From assembly GCA_041690355.1 (NCBI GenBank), contig JAWLHK010000014.1, positions 46,193-110,192 on the forward strand: a DNA stretch of 64,000 bases, in the 5' to 3' direction. Below, piece after piece: positions 25,628-32,333 of the stretch. Position 1 is the first letter of the stretch. Each line of letters begins with the position of its first letter. The stretch is from JAWLHK01 sp041690355 [NCBI: bacterium]. Its GTDB lineage: Bacteria; J088; JAWLBW01. The position numbers and the translations under genes are program-made. Below the pieces are notes generated by a model that was not told where the DNA came from, did not search any database, and saw only the letters and a program-made list of their open reading frames with translations.

Positions 25628-25680
25628 CCGGACAAAAGACCAAAAGACCAGGCGAAGTAAAAACGGCGCTTCGGCTTGTG

Positions 25681-25912
25681 AAATTGTCAATCGTCAATTG
25701 TCAATCGTCAATTCAAAGACGCGAGGCTTGTGCTCTTGCTTCTGAAAATTGTCAATCGTCAATCGTCAATCGTCAATTCAAGGACGCGAGGCTTGTGCTC
25801 TGGCTTCTGAAAATTGTCAATCGTCAATCGTCAATCGTCAATTCAAGGACGCGAGGCTTGTGCTCTGGCTTCTGAAAATCGTCAATCGTCAATTGTCAAT
25901 CGTCAATGAAAA
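25681..25912. repeat. 65-bp compound tandem repeat built from heptamers
   Basis: Units start at 25681, 25746, 25811 and 25876 (last partial), a strict 65-bp period. Each has five heptamers (AAATTGT / CAATCGT x2-3 / CAATTCA) followed by an almost invariant 30-bp stretch with GACGCGAGGCTTGTGCTCT. It separates the 6S RNA from the cyclo-ligase on the minus strand, so it would lie in any joint transcript. Both halves are conserved, unlike CRISPR spacers. Confidence 0.9.
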
Positions 25913-26099
25913 GGATGCCCCCGCCTGTGCCGCCTGAGATGGAGCCGTCTCGAACCTGACGGTAAGGTGGGTGCCGTTTTACGGCCGTCTGACTTCCCCC
26001 CGCCAGGGAGGGCATGCCATAGGCCGCAAGGGACAGCTCCCGAGAGGACTATTTGGGTTCGGAGGATAACCTCTCAAAAGCGAACACTGCAGGGGCAAT
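25913..26099 (-). ncRNA. ssrS: 6S RNA
   Basis: On the minus strand, about 187 nt. The 5' end (TTGCCCCTGCAGTGTTCGC) pairs with the 3' end: TGCCCCTGC against GCGGGGGCA forms a 9-bp closing stem with one G-U. Inside are landmarks of proteobacterial 6S RNA: TCCTCCGAACCC, CGGGAGCTGTCCC, CATGCCCTCCC and GGCACCCACCTT near the 3' side. Length agrees with E. coli 6S (184 nt). 6S RNA mimics an open promoter and sequesters sigma70 RNA polymerase. zapA lies upstream and the formyl-THF cyclo-ligase downstream, the classic zapA-ssrS-ygfA order. A T-run (TTTT) follows the 3' stem. Exact ends are estimates. Confidence 0.87.
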
Positions 26100-26106
26100 T
26101 TCGCGG

Positions 26107-26155
26107 CCCCGTGCAGGTCGACTGCAGGGGACCGATTGAGGTGATATTTTAGCAC
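26107..26155 (-). promoter_or_regulatory. 6S RNA upstream region: inverted repeat and -10-like element
   Basis: On the minus strand a TAAAAT -10-like box (about 26153-26148) precedes an inverted repeat CCCC-TGCAG..TGCA-GGGG (26130-26107), about 50 nt before the 6S 5' end. Transcription could start here and give a longer precursor. Confidence 0.35.
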
Positions 26156-26187
26156 ATCCGAGGGGGCGGGGCCGCAGTCTCCACTCC

Positions 26188-26208
26188 TCAGTCGTCCGTC
26201 ATCGGTCC
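26188..26208. repeat. degenerate heptamer triplet TCNGTCN
   Basis: TCAGTCG / TCCGTCA / TCGGTCC in the 268-bp gap between 6S RNA and zapA. Apart from this and the array at 26330, I see nothing else in the gap. Confidence 0.5.
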
Positions 26209-26329
26209 GTCTGAATCTTCCTGGGGCGGAACTCAGGGGGGCGGTGATTTTCGGGGGACCTGTGGATGCGGGAACCCCGGGGTCCTCTGGGGTTTCGCGG
26301 GAGCCAAGCCAGTGTTTTTCTTAGGTATT

Positions 26330-26357
26330 CAGAATCCGGAATCCGGAATGCGGACGC
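26330..26357. repeat. heptamer mini-array, CGGAATC family (family D)
   Basis: CAGAATC / CGGAATC / CGGAATG / CGGACGC, ten bases beyond the zapA stop codon. Confidence 0.75.
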
Positions 26358-26367
26358 GCAGGGGCAC

Positions 26368-26712
26368 TCAACCGAGCAGCTTTTCGAGCTCGACGCCCGG
26401 CTCGGCGCCGGTTTCGGCTTCGAGCCGCTCCACGAGCGCCAGGGTACGCTCGGTGGTCGCTTCGCGCAACGCTTCGAGCTCGACCCGGCAGTCGAGCAGC
26501 TCCCGGTTCACCTCGAGGGCGACCAGAATGGCCAGCCGGATGGTGTCGACGGCGCCGCTGCGCTGGCGGATGCGCTCGACGCGCGCCCGCAGGTCGGCGA
26601 CGACCTGCTCGACTTCGGCCGCCGGCTGCTCGGTGCGGATGTGCAGCCTGACCCCCAGCAGGTCGACCGGAATGGCCGGCGCGCCCGACGTCGTGGAGCG
26701 CGACTCACTCAT
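26368..26712 (-). CDS. zapA: cell-division protein ZapA
   Basis: A 114-residue protein with the ZapA layout. An N-terminal beta-region (IPVDLLGVRLHIRTEQPAAE, like the usual V-x-I-x-G-x-x-Y-x-I) is followed by a helix containing VDTIRLAILVALEVNRELLD, the ZapA counterpart of ..DTERLAVLAALNIADEL.., and a C-terminal coiled coil. ZapA cross-links FtsZ filaments at the division ring. Its place before 6S RNA and the cyclo-ligase is conserved in proteobacteria. It overlaps the zapB-like gene by 8 bp. Confidence 0.85.
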   Translation of the reverse strand: MSESRSTTSGAPAIPVDLLGVRLHIRTEQPAAEVEQVVADLRARVERIRQRSGAVDTIRLAILVALEVNRELLDCRVELEALREATTERTLALVERLEAETGAEPGVELEKLLG

Positions 26713-26920
26713 CGAGCTCCTTCAGGGCCCGATCGAGGCGCTCGAGCAGCGCCCCCTTGAGCAGGTCGGTCTGCTCGCGTTCGGCCCGTATCGCCTGCAG
26801 CTCGCGCACGCTCTCTTCGAGCTTCGTACGCAGCCGGCGATTCTCGGCAATGAGCTCCCGGTGCAGGCGCAACAGCCCGGCAACCTTGGACTCGAGAAGA
26901 TCGAATTCCGCCAGTTTCAT
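26705..26920 (-). CDS. small coiled-coil protein, ZapB-like
   Basis: A 71-residue protein that is almost wholly coiled coil (FDLLESKVAGLLRLHRELIA then ENRRLRTKLEES). Size, coiled-coil content and coupling to zapA suggest the ZapB-like division factor often found there. An ATG also exists at 26932, but the -10 box TATGAT ends at 26933. Transcription should therefore start after that ATG, making the ATG at 26920 the likelier start and the message nearly leaderless. Confidence 0.68.
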   Translation of the reverse strand: MKLAEFDLLESKVAGLLRLHRELIAENRRLRTKLEESVRELQAIRAEREQTDLLKGALLERLDRALKELDE

Positions 26921-26932
26921 CGTGGATGCCAT

Positions 26933-26961
26933 ATCATAAACGGGGGCGCTCCACTCGTCAA
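26933..26961 (-). promoter_or_regulatory. sigma70-type promoter of zapB-like/zapA
   Basis: Minus strand: -35 TTGACG (26961-26956), 17-bp spacer, -10 TATGAT (26938-26933). It is 5/6 for both boxes and leaves almost no room for a leader. Confidence 0.75.
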
Positions 26962-27007
26962 GCGCTTTCTCGGAAATACATGATAAGTGCCGATTCTGGC
27001 GGGTGAT

Positions 27008-27625
27008 TCAGGCTTTGCGCGGCGCGTAAAGCGACTGCACGCTGCGCACGCCGCAGCGGTTGGCCGCGGGGCCCGGGCGCGCCCCGGCAAAGGCACCCCA
27101 CCCCGCCGCTTCCGCCAATCCAAGGGCGGTGTGATCGAGCAGGCGGGGCTCGCCCGGCAGGGGCACGGCGGTTTCCCAATCCGTTCCGATCCGGATGTCG
27201 GCAGGGTCGAAGTTGGCGAGCAGCGATCCACCCGCCACAAGGCGTTCGGCCCAGTCGCCCACGGCCCGGGCCTTATCCGCGAGAAAGTGCAGGACGTGCA
27301 CGGCCGTGACCAGATCAAAGCTTCCGCCGAAGGGCAAGGCGGTGGCGTCGGCCTGCACGAAGCGCAGGTTCGGGGGGAGCGCACTGCCGTCGACGAAACC
27401 GGCGTGCAGGTCGACGGCCACGATCGTGACGTCGGGGCGCTCGCGGGCCGCTTCGCGCACGGCCACCCCCACGCCGCACCCCAGATCGAGCCAGCGGCCG
27501 CCGGGGGGAATGCGGGCGAGAACGTCGGCGCCGAGCTCCGTGGCATAGGAATTGGGGCCCCGCAGCCGCCGGAAGCGGTTCATGACCCCGCCGGCCAGGG
27601 CGCGAATCGAGGCGTCGGCGCTCAT
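27008..27625 (-). CDS. SAM-dependent class I methyltransferase
   Basis: A 205-residue protein with a Rossmann methyltransferase core: motif I WLDLGCGVGVAVREAA (SAM-binding GxGxG-like), motif II acidic end VAVDLHAGFV, then FVQADATALPF and SFDLVTAVHVLHFL. It belongs to the ubiE/methyltransferase-11 type; the substrate cannot be told. ATG 27625 overlaps the stop of the upstream CoxE-like gene (ATGA), so the two are translationally coupled. Confidence 0.82.
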   Translation of the reverse strand: MSADASIRALAGGVMNRFRRLRGPNSYATELGADVLARIPPGGRWLDLGCGVGVAVREAARERPDVTIVAVDLHAGFVDGSALPPNLRFVQADATALPFGGSFDLVTAVHVLHFLADKARAVGDWAERLVAGGSLLANFDPADIRIGTDWETAVPLPGEPRLLDHTALGLAEAAGWGAFAGARPGPAANRCGVRSVQSLYAPRKA

Positions 27626-29019
27626 AGGACGATGCTGTCGATGACCCGCCGCAGCTGGTTCAGGGTGCGCACCTCTTCGGCCATGTCGCACCAGCGCAGG
27701 TAGCGCGGCATCTCGCTGTCGCCGACGCCCCAGCTGCGCTTGCCCTCGGGATTCAGCCAGATGAGCTTCTTGGCCTTCTGCTGAATGTCGCGCAGCACCC
27801 AGTCGTTGGGCGGATTGTAGTTGTTGCGCCCGTCGCCCAGGATGATGACGGTCGTGCGCTTATTGATCGTGTGCAGCTGGTCGCGGTGAAAGTCGGCGAA
27901 CGCCTTGCCGAAGTTCGAATTCTGCCAGACGTTGATGACCGCGCCGTTGAAGGCCTGCTCGAGCGCCTTGCCCGGATCCTTCTGCTCCTTGAACAGCTCG
28001 GTGACCTCGCCGATGTCGCTCACGAAGATGAAAGAGCGCACGCGCGAAAACAGCTCCTGCACGCTGTAGACGAAGCGCAGCATGAAGGCGCTCGCCTGGC
28101 GCACCGAGTCGCTCACGTCGCAGAGCACGACGAGCTCGGGACGCTCTTTCTTCTTGCGGCGGAATTCGATGTGGAACGGCACGCCCCCCAGGCCGATGTT
28201 CTTGCGGATGGTCGCCTGCACGTTCAGCGTGCCCCTGCGTTTCGTACGCTTGCGGCGCATCGTCACGCGGGCCTTCAGCTTCTCGGCCAGGGTGCGCACG
28301 ACGTCTTCCATGCGCCGCAGCTCGTCGGGGTTCACCGAGAAGAAGCTCTTGTCGAGGATGCTCTTCTCCTGGAAGCGCTTGCGGAAGTCGTGGTGCGTCT
28401 TCTCGAACTCGCGCCGCACGTACTCCTTGATGACCTCCTGAAACATGCGCATGCGCTGATCGCCCACCCGCTCGAGCTTCTCGGCGAGCTGCCGGTAGCC
28501 CTTGCCGCGCAGGCGGGCCACGTTCTGCTGCATCTGGAAGCGCAGGTTGTACCAGTCGAGCTCTTCGCTCATGCGGTAGCTGTAGTAGCCCTCCTGAAAG
28601 GGGCTCGCGATCTGATCGGCGCCGGTCTTCTGCGCGGCCTGCTGCAGCATCTGCTCGAGGCGCGCCGTGTCGTTGCGCAGGAGCGCCTCCATGAGGGGAC
28701 TCATCTCCTGATCGTCGAGCGCCTGGGCCATCTCGTCCCACAGCTGCGACTCTTCGGCGCGGCGCTTGTCGTCGGGATTCTCGAGCGCGGCGCGGATCTT
28801 CTCGCCCATGCCGCGGAAGTAGAGGTCGAAAACCGAATCGAACGTCTTGCCGTCGCGGTCGCCCTTGATGAGGGTCGTCTTCAGGGCGGCGCGGAAGGCC
28901 TCCCGATCGTTGAGGCCCACGAGCTCGGCCGCCCGGAAGGCGTCGAGGGCCTCGCTCATGCCGACGCGCACTTCATTCTGGCGCAGCAGGTCGATGAAGC
29001 GGACGATCTGTTGGTCCAT
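27622..29019 (-). CDS. CoxE-type VWA domain protein
   Basis: A 465-residue protein. The N-terminal half is helical (MSEALDAFRAAELVGLNDRE). The C-terminal half is a von Willebrand A domain with the MIDAS motif DVSDS (Asp301, Ser303, Ser305), and LGDGRNNYNPPNDWVL and LNPEGKRSWGVGDSEM near the end, as in CoxE-family proteins. It is encoded 42 bp after a MoxR-type ATPase; such MoxR/VWA pairs act as chaperones that assemble or insert cofactors into protein complexes (for example CoxD/CoxE for CO dehydrogenase). The client here is unknown. The arginine/lysine-rich stretch around 254-262 (RMRRKRTKRR-like) is notable. Confidence 0.88.
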   Translation of the reverse strand: MDQQIVRFIDLLRQNEVRVGMSEALDAFRAAELVGLNDREAFRAALKTTLIKGDRDGKTFDSVFDLYFRGMGEKIRAALENPDDKRRAEESQLWDEMAQALDDQEMSPLMEALLRNDTARLEQMLQQAAQKTGADQIASPFQEGYYSYRMSEELDWYNLRFQMQQNVARLRGKGYRQLAEKLERVGDQRMRMFQEVIKEYVRREFEKTHHDFRKRFQEKSILDKSFFSVNPDELRRMEDVVRTLAEKLKARVTMRRKRTKRRGTLNVQATIRKNIGLGGVPFHIEFRRKKKERPELVVLCDVSDSVRQASAFMLRFVYSVQELFSRVRSFIFVSDIGEVTELFKEQKDPGKALEQAFNGAVINVWQNSNFGKAFADFHRDQLHTINKRTTVIILGDGRNNYNPPNDWVLRDIQQKAKKLIWLNPEGKRSWGVGDSEMPRYLRWCDMAEEVRTLNQLRRVIDSIVL

Positions 29020-29061
29020 ACGGCCCCCGAGGGCGAATACGGCGAAGCGCCGCTTCGCGAA

Positions 29062-30006
29062 TCAGTGCGGGATGCGTCCCCCCGCGGCCTGGTTGGCGCG
29101 GGCGACGACATAGTTCCGCACATCGTCTTTGGCCTTCTGAATATCCTGCTCGAACTTGAGCACGACGTTCAGGGTGGTCTCGACCAGCTTCGGATCGAGA
29201 TCGCCGGCGTTCAGCAGCACGAGGCTCTTCGCCCAGTCGAGCGTCTCGCTGATGCTCGGGAGCTTCTTCAGATCCAGCGTGCGGATGTGATTGACCAGGC
29301 GCACCACCTCTTCGACCAGCCGCGGGCCGGCTTCGGGTACCTTAAGGCGCACGATGTCGATTTCGCGCTCGACGCCCGGAAAGTCGATGAACAGGTGCAG
29401 GCAGCGGCGCTTGAGGGCGTCGCTCATTTCGCGGGCGTTGTTCGAGGTCAGAAAGACGATGGGCGCATGCTTGGCCTTGACCGTCCCCAGCTCGGGCACC
29501 GTCACCTGGAAGTCGCTCAACACCTCGAGCAGAAACGCCTCGAACTCGGGGTCGCTCTTGTCGACCTCGTCGATGAGCAGGGCCACCGGCGCCTCGTTCG
29601 TGATGGCGCGCAGCAGCGGGCGCGGCAGAATGAAGCGTTCAGAAAAGAAGGCGCTTTCCTGCGACGCGATCAGGTCGACCGCCTCGGGGAGCGTTTTGGC
29701 CGACTCGGTGATGACCGAGATCTTGTCCTTGAGAATCTGGGTGTAGAGCAGCTGCTTCCCGTATTCCCACTCATACAGCGCCTTCGTCTCATCGAGCCCT
29801 TCGTAGCACTGCAGCCGCACGAGCTCGCGATCGAGTGCGGCGGCGGTCGCTTTCGCGAGTTCGGTCTTGCCGACGCCGGCAGGGCCTTCGACCAGAATGG
29901 GCTTGTTCAGGCGGGCGGCGAGAAACACGACAGTCGCAATGTTGCGGTCGGCGATGTAGTTCTGCAGGCGCAGCTTCTCAATGACTTCTTCAATACTGGC
30001 GAACAA
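29062..30006 (-). CDS. MoxR-family AAA+ ATPase
   Basis: A 314-residue AAA+ protein. Walker A is EGPAGVGKTELAK (about 40-52), Walker B LLIDEVDKS, sensor 1 FLTSNNAREMSDALKRRC (arginine finger region). It matches MoxR/CoxD-type ATPases that work with a VWA partner, and the CoxE-like gene follows. The start chosen is TTG 30006, seven bases after a GGGGAG ribosome-binding site; homologues begin with a similar FxSIEEVIEKL helix. In-frame sequence upstream is not family-like. First gene of a three-gene operon. Confidence 0.87.
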   Translation of the reverse strand: MFASIEEVIEKLRLQNYIADRNIATVVFLAARLNKPILVEGPAGVGKTELAKATAAALDRELVRLQCYEGLDETKALYEWEYGKQLLYTQILKDKISVITESAKTLPEAVDLIASQESAFFSERFILPRPLLRAITNEAPVALLIDEVDKSDPEFEAFLLEVLSDFQVTVPELGTVKAKHAPIVFLTSNNAREMSDALKRRCLHLFIDFPGVEREIDIVRLKVPEAGPRLVEEVVRLVNHIRTLDLKKLPSISETLDWAKSLVLLNAGDLDPKLVETTLNVVLKFEQDIQKAKDDVRNYVVARANQAAGGRIPH

Positions 30007-30097
30007 CGCAATTCTCCCCAAAGCTGAATTCCTACACTGTAACAAGGTACGCCCGGGGGCGAAAGTGTCGGCCGACTCCCGCTCCCGGCAGCTCGGC

Positions 30098-31585
30098 TCA
30101 GGGTGCGCAGCGGTAGATCCGGTAGGGACCGCTCGCCGCATGCGCCGAACACGTCGGCGGAACGGTGCATGCATCGCCCCGAGCCAGCAGAAACGGCTGA
30201 TCGGGCGCGGCCACGAGACTCGCCCGCCGGTACCGCTGGAGATCGGCCACCAGCTGCCAGTCGCGCGACAACGACTCGGGACACGCCGTCACCATGGCGC
30301 GCGGCGGCAGCGCGAGATTGCCGTATACGAAGGCTGCGACGAATTCGCGATGGCGCACGGGGGTTCCCGCGCGAATTCCGGTGACGGCACCGGCAAGCAG
30401 CAGCAGCGCCGCGGCGGCGAGGGCGACACGCCTTGCATGGCCGGCCAGCCGGAGTTCGATGCGGTGTGCGATCGGCGCCGTCAGTGCGGCAAAGGCCAAC
30501 ACGAAGAAAGGGAGCGCGGGAAAAAGGTACCAGCGCGATTGCTTGTCGCTGAGCAGAATGGGAAGCGTGCCCGCGAGACCGACGACAAGAAAGAAGAGCG
30601 GCACGCCACCCCCCGCGATCAAGGCGGGGCCTTCCTGACGCAGGGGCCATCTGCGCAAAACCAATCCGGCCGCGAGCGCGATTCCCGCGGCGACCCCCAT
30701 TTCGCCCGCCAGTACCTTGAGCAGGTGAAAATGGCTGCCGCCGGCGACCCGCCGCCCCTCGAAGCGCGCCAGAACCTGCTGGTCGAGATACTGGCGAACG
30801 AAAGCCATCGCCTCCGGATCCCGTACGACGAGAACCCCGGCGGCCGCCGCCGCGCCGGCGAGCATGGCCAGCGTGACCCCGAGTGCGTGCGCGAAACGTC
30901 GGCGTTCGAGCGTCGCGGCCGCGATCAGAGGCACGGCAAGCGGGAATGCTCCGGCCGGCCCCTTGCTCAGCACGGCCAGGGTAACCATCGCGCCACCGGC
31001 GGCTCCCCAGCCCCAACCGGAAATCGGATTCTTCGCGCGCACCCCGATCAGTGCGGCGAGAATCGCCCCGGCGACGAACAGGGCCATCGTCGACTCGAGC
31101 ATGTGGCTGCGGGCCATCCACTGGGTGAGCGGAAGTGCGGCGAACAGGAGGATCGGCCACCATGCGCCCGCTTGGGCAGCAACGGGAGGAGCCATGGCGG
31201 TGGTCCGGCACCAGATGACTGCGAGCAGAAGCATGAGACCGATGGTCTGAACCAGACTCCACAGCGGATCGAGCCCGGGGATGTCGCCGGCCACCCGATA
31301 AAGGTGCGAAGCGATCCAGATCGCCAGCGGCGGCTGTTCGTGGTAGACCCGGCCGGCAGCGCCGATCCAATGGGGATGCCATAGGTCGCCCACCCCCTCG
31401 GCCATGTTGCGCGCCATGGCGGCATAGAGGACGCCGTCGAGAAAACGGCTTACGGTGAGCAGCAGCGGCGAGACCGCGGCCGTGAGTACGGCGACAGCGA
31501 AAAGCGTCAGCGGTCGCCGGAGCGCGACCCGATCGTGGCCGTCCTGGCGCGGCTCGGCAGCCGGGGGGATAGCGGTAAGAGGCAT
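30098..31585 (-). CDS. GT39-like integral-membrane glycosyltransferase
   Basis: A 495-residue protein with about ten to twelve membrane helices. The first periplasmic loop carries the family's acidic catalytic region and substrate loop (SRFLDGVLYAAMARNMAEGV, then WHPHWIGAAG and YHEQPPLAIW), as in ArnT/PMT-type transferases that use polyprenyl-linked sugars. Likely substrates are lipid A, glycans or proteins at the periplasmic face. ATG 31585 precedes a short cytoplasmic tail; a further ATG at 31621 has a ribosome-binding site too close to work. Monocistronic, divergent from the 31696 gene. Confidence 0.78.
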   Translation of the reverse strand: MPLTAIPPAAEPRQDGHDRVALRRPLTLFAVAVLTAAVSPLLLTVSRFLDGVLYAAMARNMAEGVGDLWHPHWIGAAGRVYHEQPPLAIWIASHLYRVAGDIPGLDPLWSLVQTIGLMLLLAVIWCRTTAMAPPVAAQAGAWWPILLFAALPLTQWMARSHMLESTMALFVAGAILAALIGVRAKNPISGWGWGAAGGAMVTLAVLSKGPAGAFPLAVPLIAAATLERRRFAHALGVTLAMLAGAAAAAGVLVVRDPEAMAFVRQYLDQQVLARFEGRRVAGGSHFHLLKVLAGEMGVAAGIALAAGLVLRRWPLRQEGPALIAGGGVPLFFLVVGLAGTLPILLSDKQSRWYLFPALPFFVLAFAALTAPIAHRIELRLAGHARRVALAAAALLLLAGAVTGIRAGTPVRHREFVAAFVYGNLALPPRAMVTACPESLSRDWQLVADLQRYRRASLVAAPDQPFLLARGDACTVPPTCSAHAASGPYRIYRCAP

Positions 31586-31695
31586 CGGAACACGATAGCA
31601 GAGAGGCACGCCGTTCTGCATGCCTCCTGTCGCACCGCGGCGGTTCGATCTAGACTGAAATCAGGCCCGGCGTGGATGCCGGGCGGGGAGGATTC

Positions 31696-32088
31696 ATGGG
31701 GAACCGACTGAGCCACCTGACCCTGCAGGCGGCAGAGCGCCTGGCCCTGAGCGGCCGTCTCGACGAAGCCTACGATCTGATGAACAACCTGAAGCATGCC
31801 GTGAGCGACCGCACGACCTGCGCGCGCTTCCGCAGCTCGCTGCGCGGCGAGATTCTCATCATGCTTCGAGAGCGGTATCCAGACGACATGCGGTACCGCC
31901 CGTCAGAGCACAAGCCGCGCACGCCGCTGCGTCCCGGAGACGAGTATGTGCGCTCGCTGTTCGACGGGATCAGTACGCTGGCCGACGTGATTGTAACGGC
32001 CGGGATCGACGAGCTCGACCTGCTGCGCATCGTGCATCGGCTGGTCGAAGAACGGCACCTGTTACGCGCCGAAGCGATGGCGGCGTAA
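31696..32088 (+). CDS. small protein with DUF4388/winged-helix-like C-terminus
   Basis: A 130-residue soluble protein. The N-terminal half is helical (LTLQAAERLALSGRLDEAYD). The C-terminal half, LFDGISTLADVIVTAGIDEL followed by DLLRIVHRLVEERHL, resembles the helical tail of DUF4388/PATAN proteins (FDGxxTLxEVIxxSGL..xxLrxLxxLLxxGxL). These occur in signalling proteins of Myxococcota and relatives. A GGGGAGGATTC ribosome-binding site fixes ATG 31696. No partner is adjacent; function unknown. Confidence 0.6.
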   Translation: MGNRLSHLTLQAAERLALSGRLDEAYDLMNNLKHAVSDRTTCARFRSSLRGEILIMLRERYPDDMRYRPSEHKPRTPLRPGDEYVRSLFDGISTLADVIVTAGIDELDLLRIVHRLVEERHLLRAEAMAA

Positions 32089-32169
32089 CCACTCCGGGCG
32101 GTTGAAGCGCGGCTTCCGGTCGGCGCCCGGGTGTGCGACGCCTACGGGGTCGGATCGGCGTCGGGCGTT

Positions 32170-32259
32170 CCGTATGCTCAAGACTACGACCCCGCCGGGG
32201 TCGGAAATGCCTTGGGGGGGCGTGCGGAATGCTCAGGCGTACGCCCCCGCCGGGGTCGA
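32170..32259. repeat. 55-bp direct repeat with GACCCCGCCGGGGTC palindrome
   Basis: Two units at a 55-bp period share ATGCTCA(A/G)G..TACG(A/C)CCCCGCCGGGGTCG; the first contains the perfect palindrome GACCCC-GCC-GGGGTC (32188-32202). A third, weaker CTACGGGGTCGGA lies just upstream. It fills most of the gap before the heptamer array at 32281. Confidence 0.7.
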
Positions 32260-32280
32260 TGCGCGCCCTTGCCTCCTCGG

Positions 32281-32308
32281 CCATTGACCATTGACAATCG
32301 GGCATTGC
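32281..32308. repeat. heptamer mini-array, CCATTGA family (family F)
   Basis: CCATTGA / CCATTGA / CAATCGG / GCATTGC. A related array is at 44008. Confidence 0.75.
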
Positions 32309-32333
32309 CGAGTAGCGCTTCGCGCTACTCGGC
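32307..32333 (-). terminator. 12-bp perfect hairpin overlapping the ggt stop codon
   Basis: GCCGAGTAGCGC (32307-32318) pairs with GCGCTACTCGGC (32322-32333) around a TTC loop. On the minus strand the right arm encodes the last residues and the TAG stop of gamma-glutamyltransferase. No T-run follows, so it may be an mRNA end-protecting hairpin or a rho-type end. Confidence 0.6.

Noticed and set aside
25594-25690. N-terminal extension of the cyclo-ligase to an ATG at 25690
   Set aside because: The extension translates the heptamer array and adjoining repeat DNA, and the conserved family N-terminus begins only after 25594.
25681-25912. Possible CRISPR array (regular 65-bp spacing of repeats with about 30-bp intervals)
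   Set aside because: The intervals are as conserved as the repeats, there are no unique spacers, the repeats are heptamer tandems, and no cas gene is present.
26107-26130. CTGCAG/GTCGAC sequence resembling a cloning polylinker
   Set aside because: It is part of a local inverted repeat next to 6S RNA and is not accompanied by other vector sites or adapter sequence.
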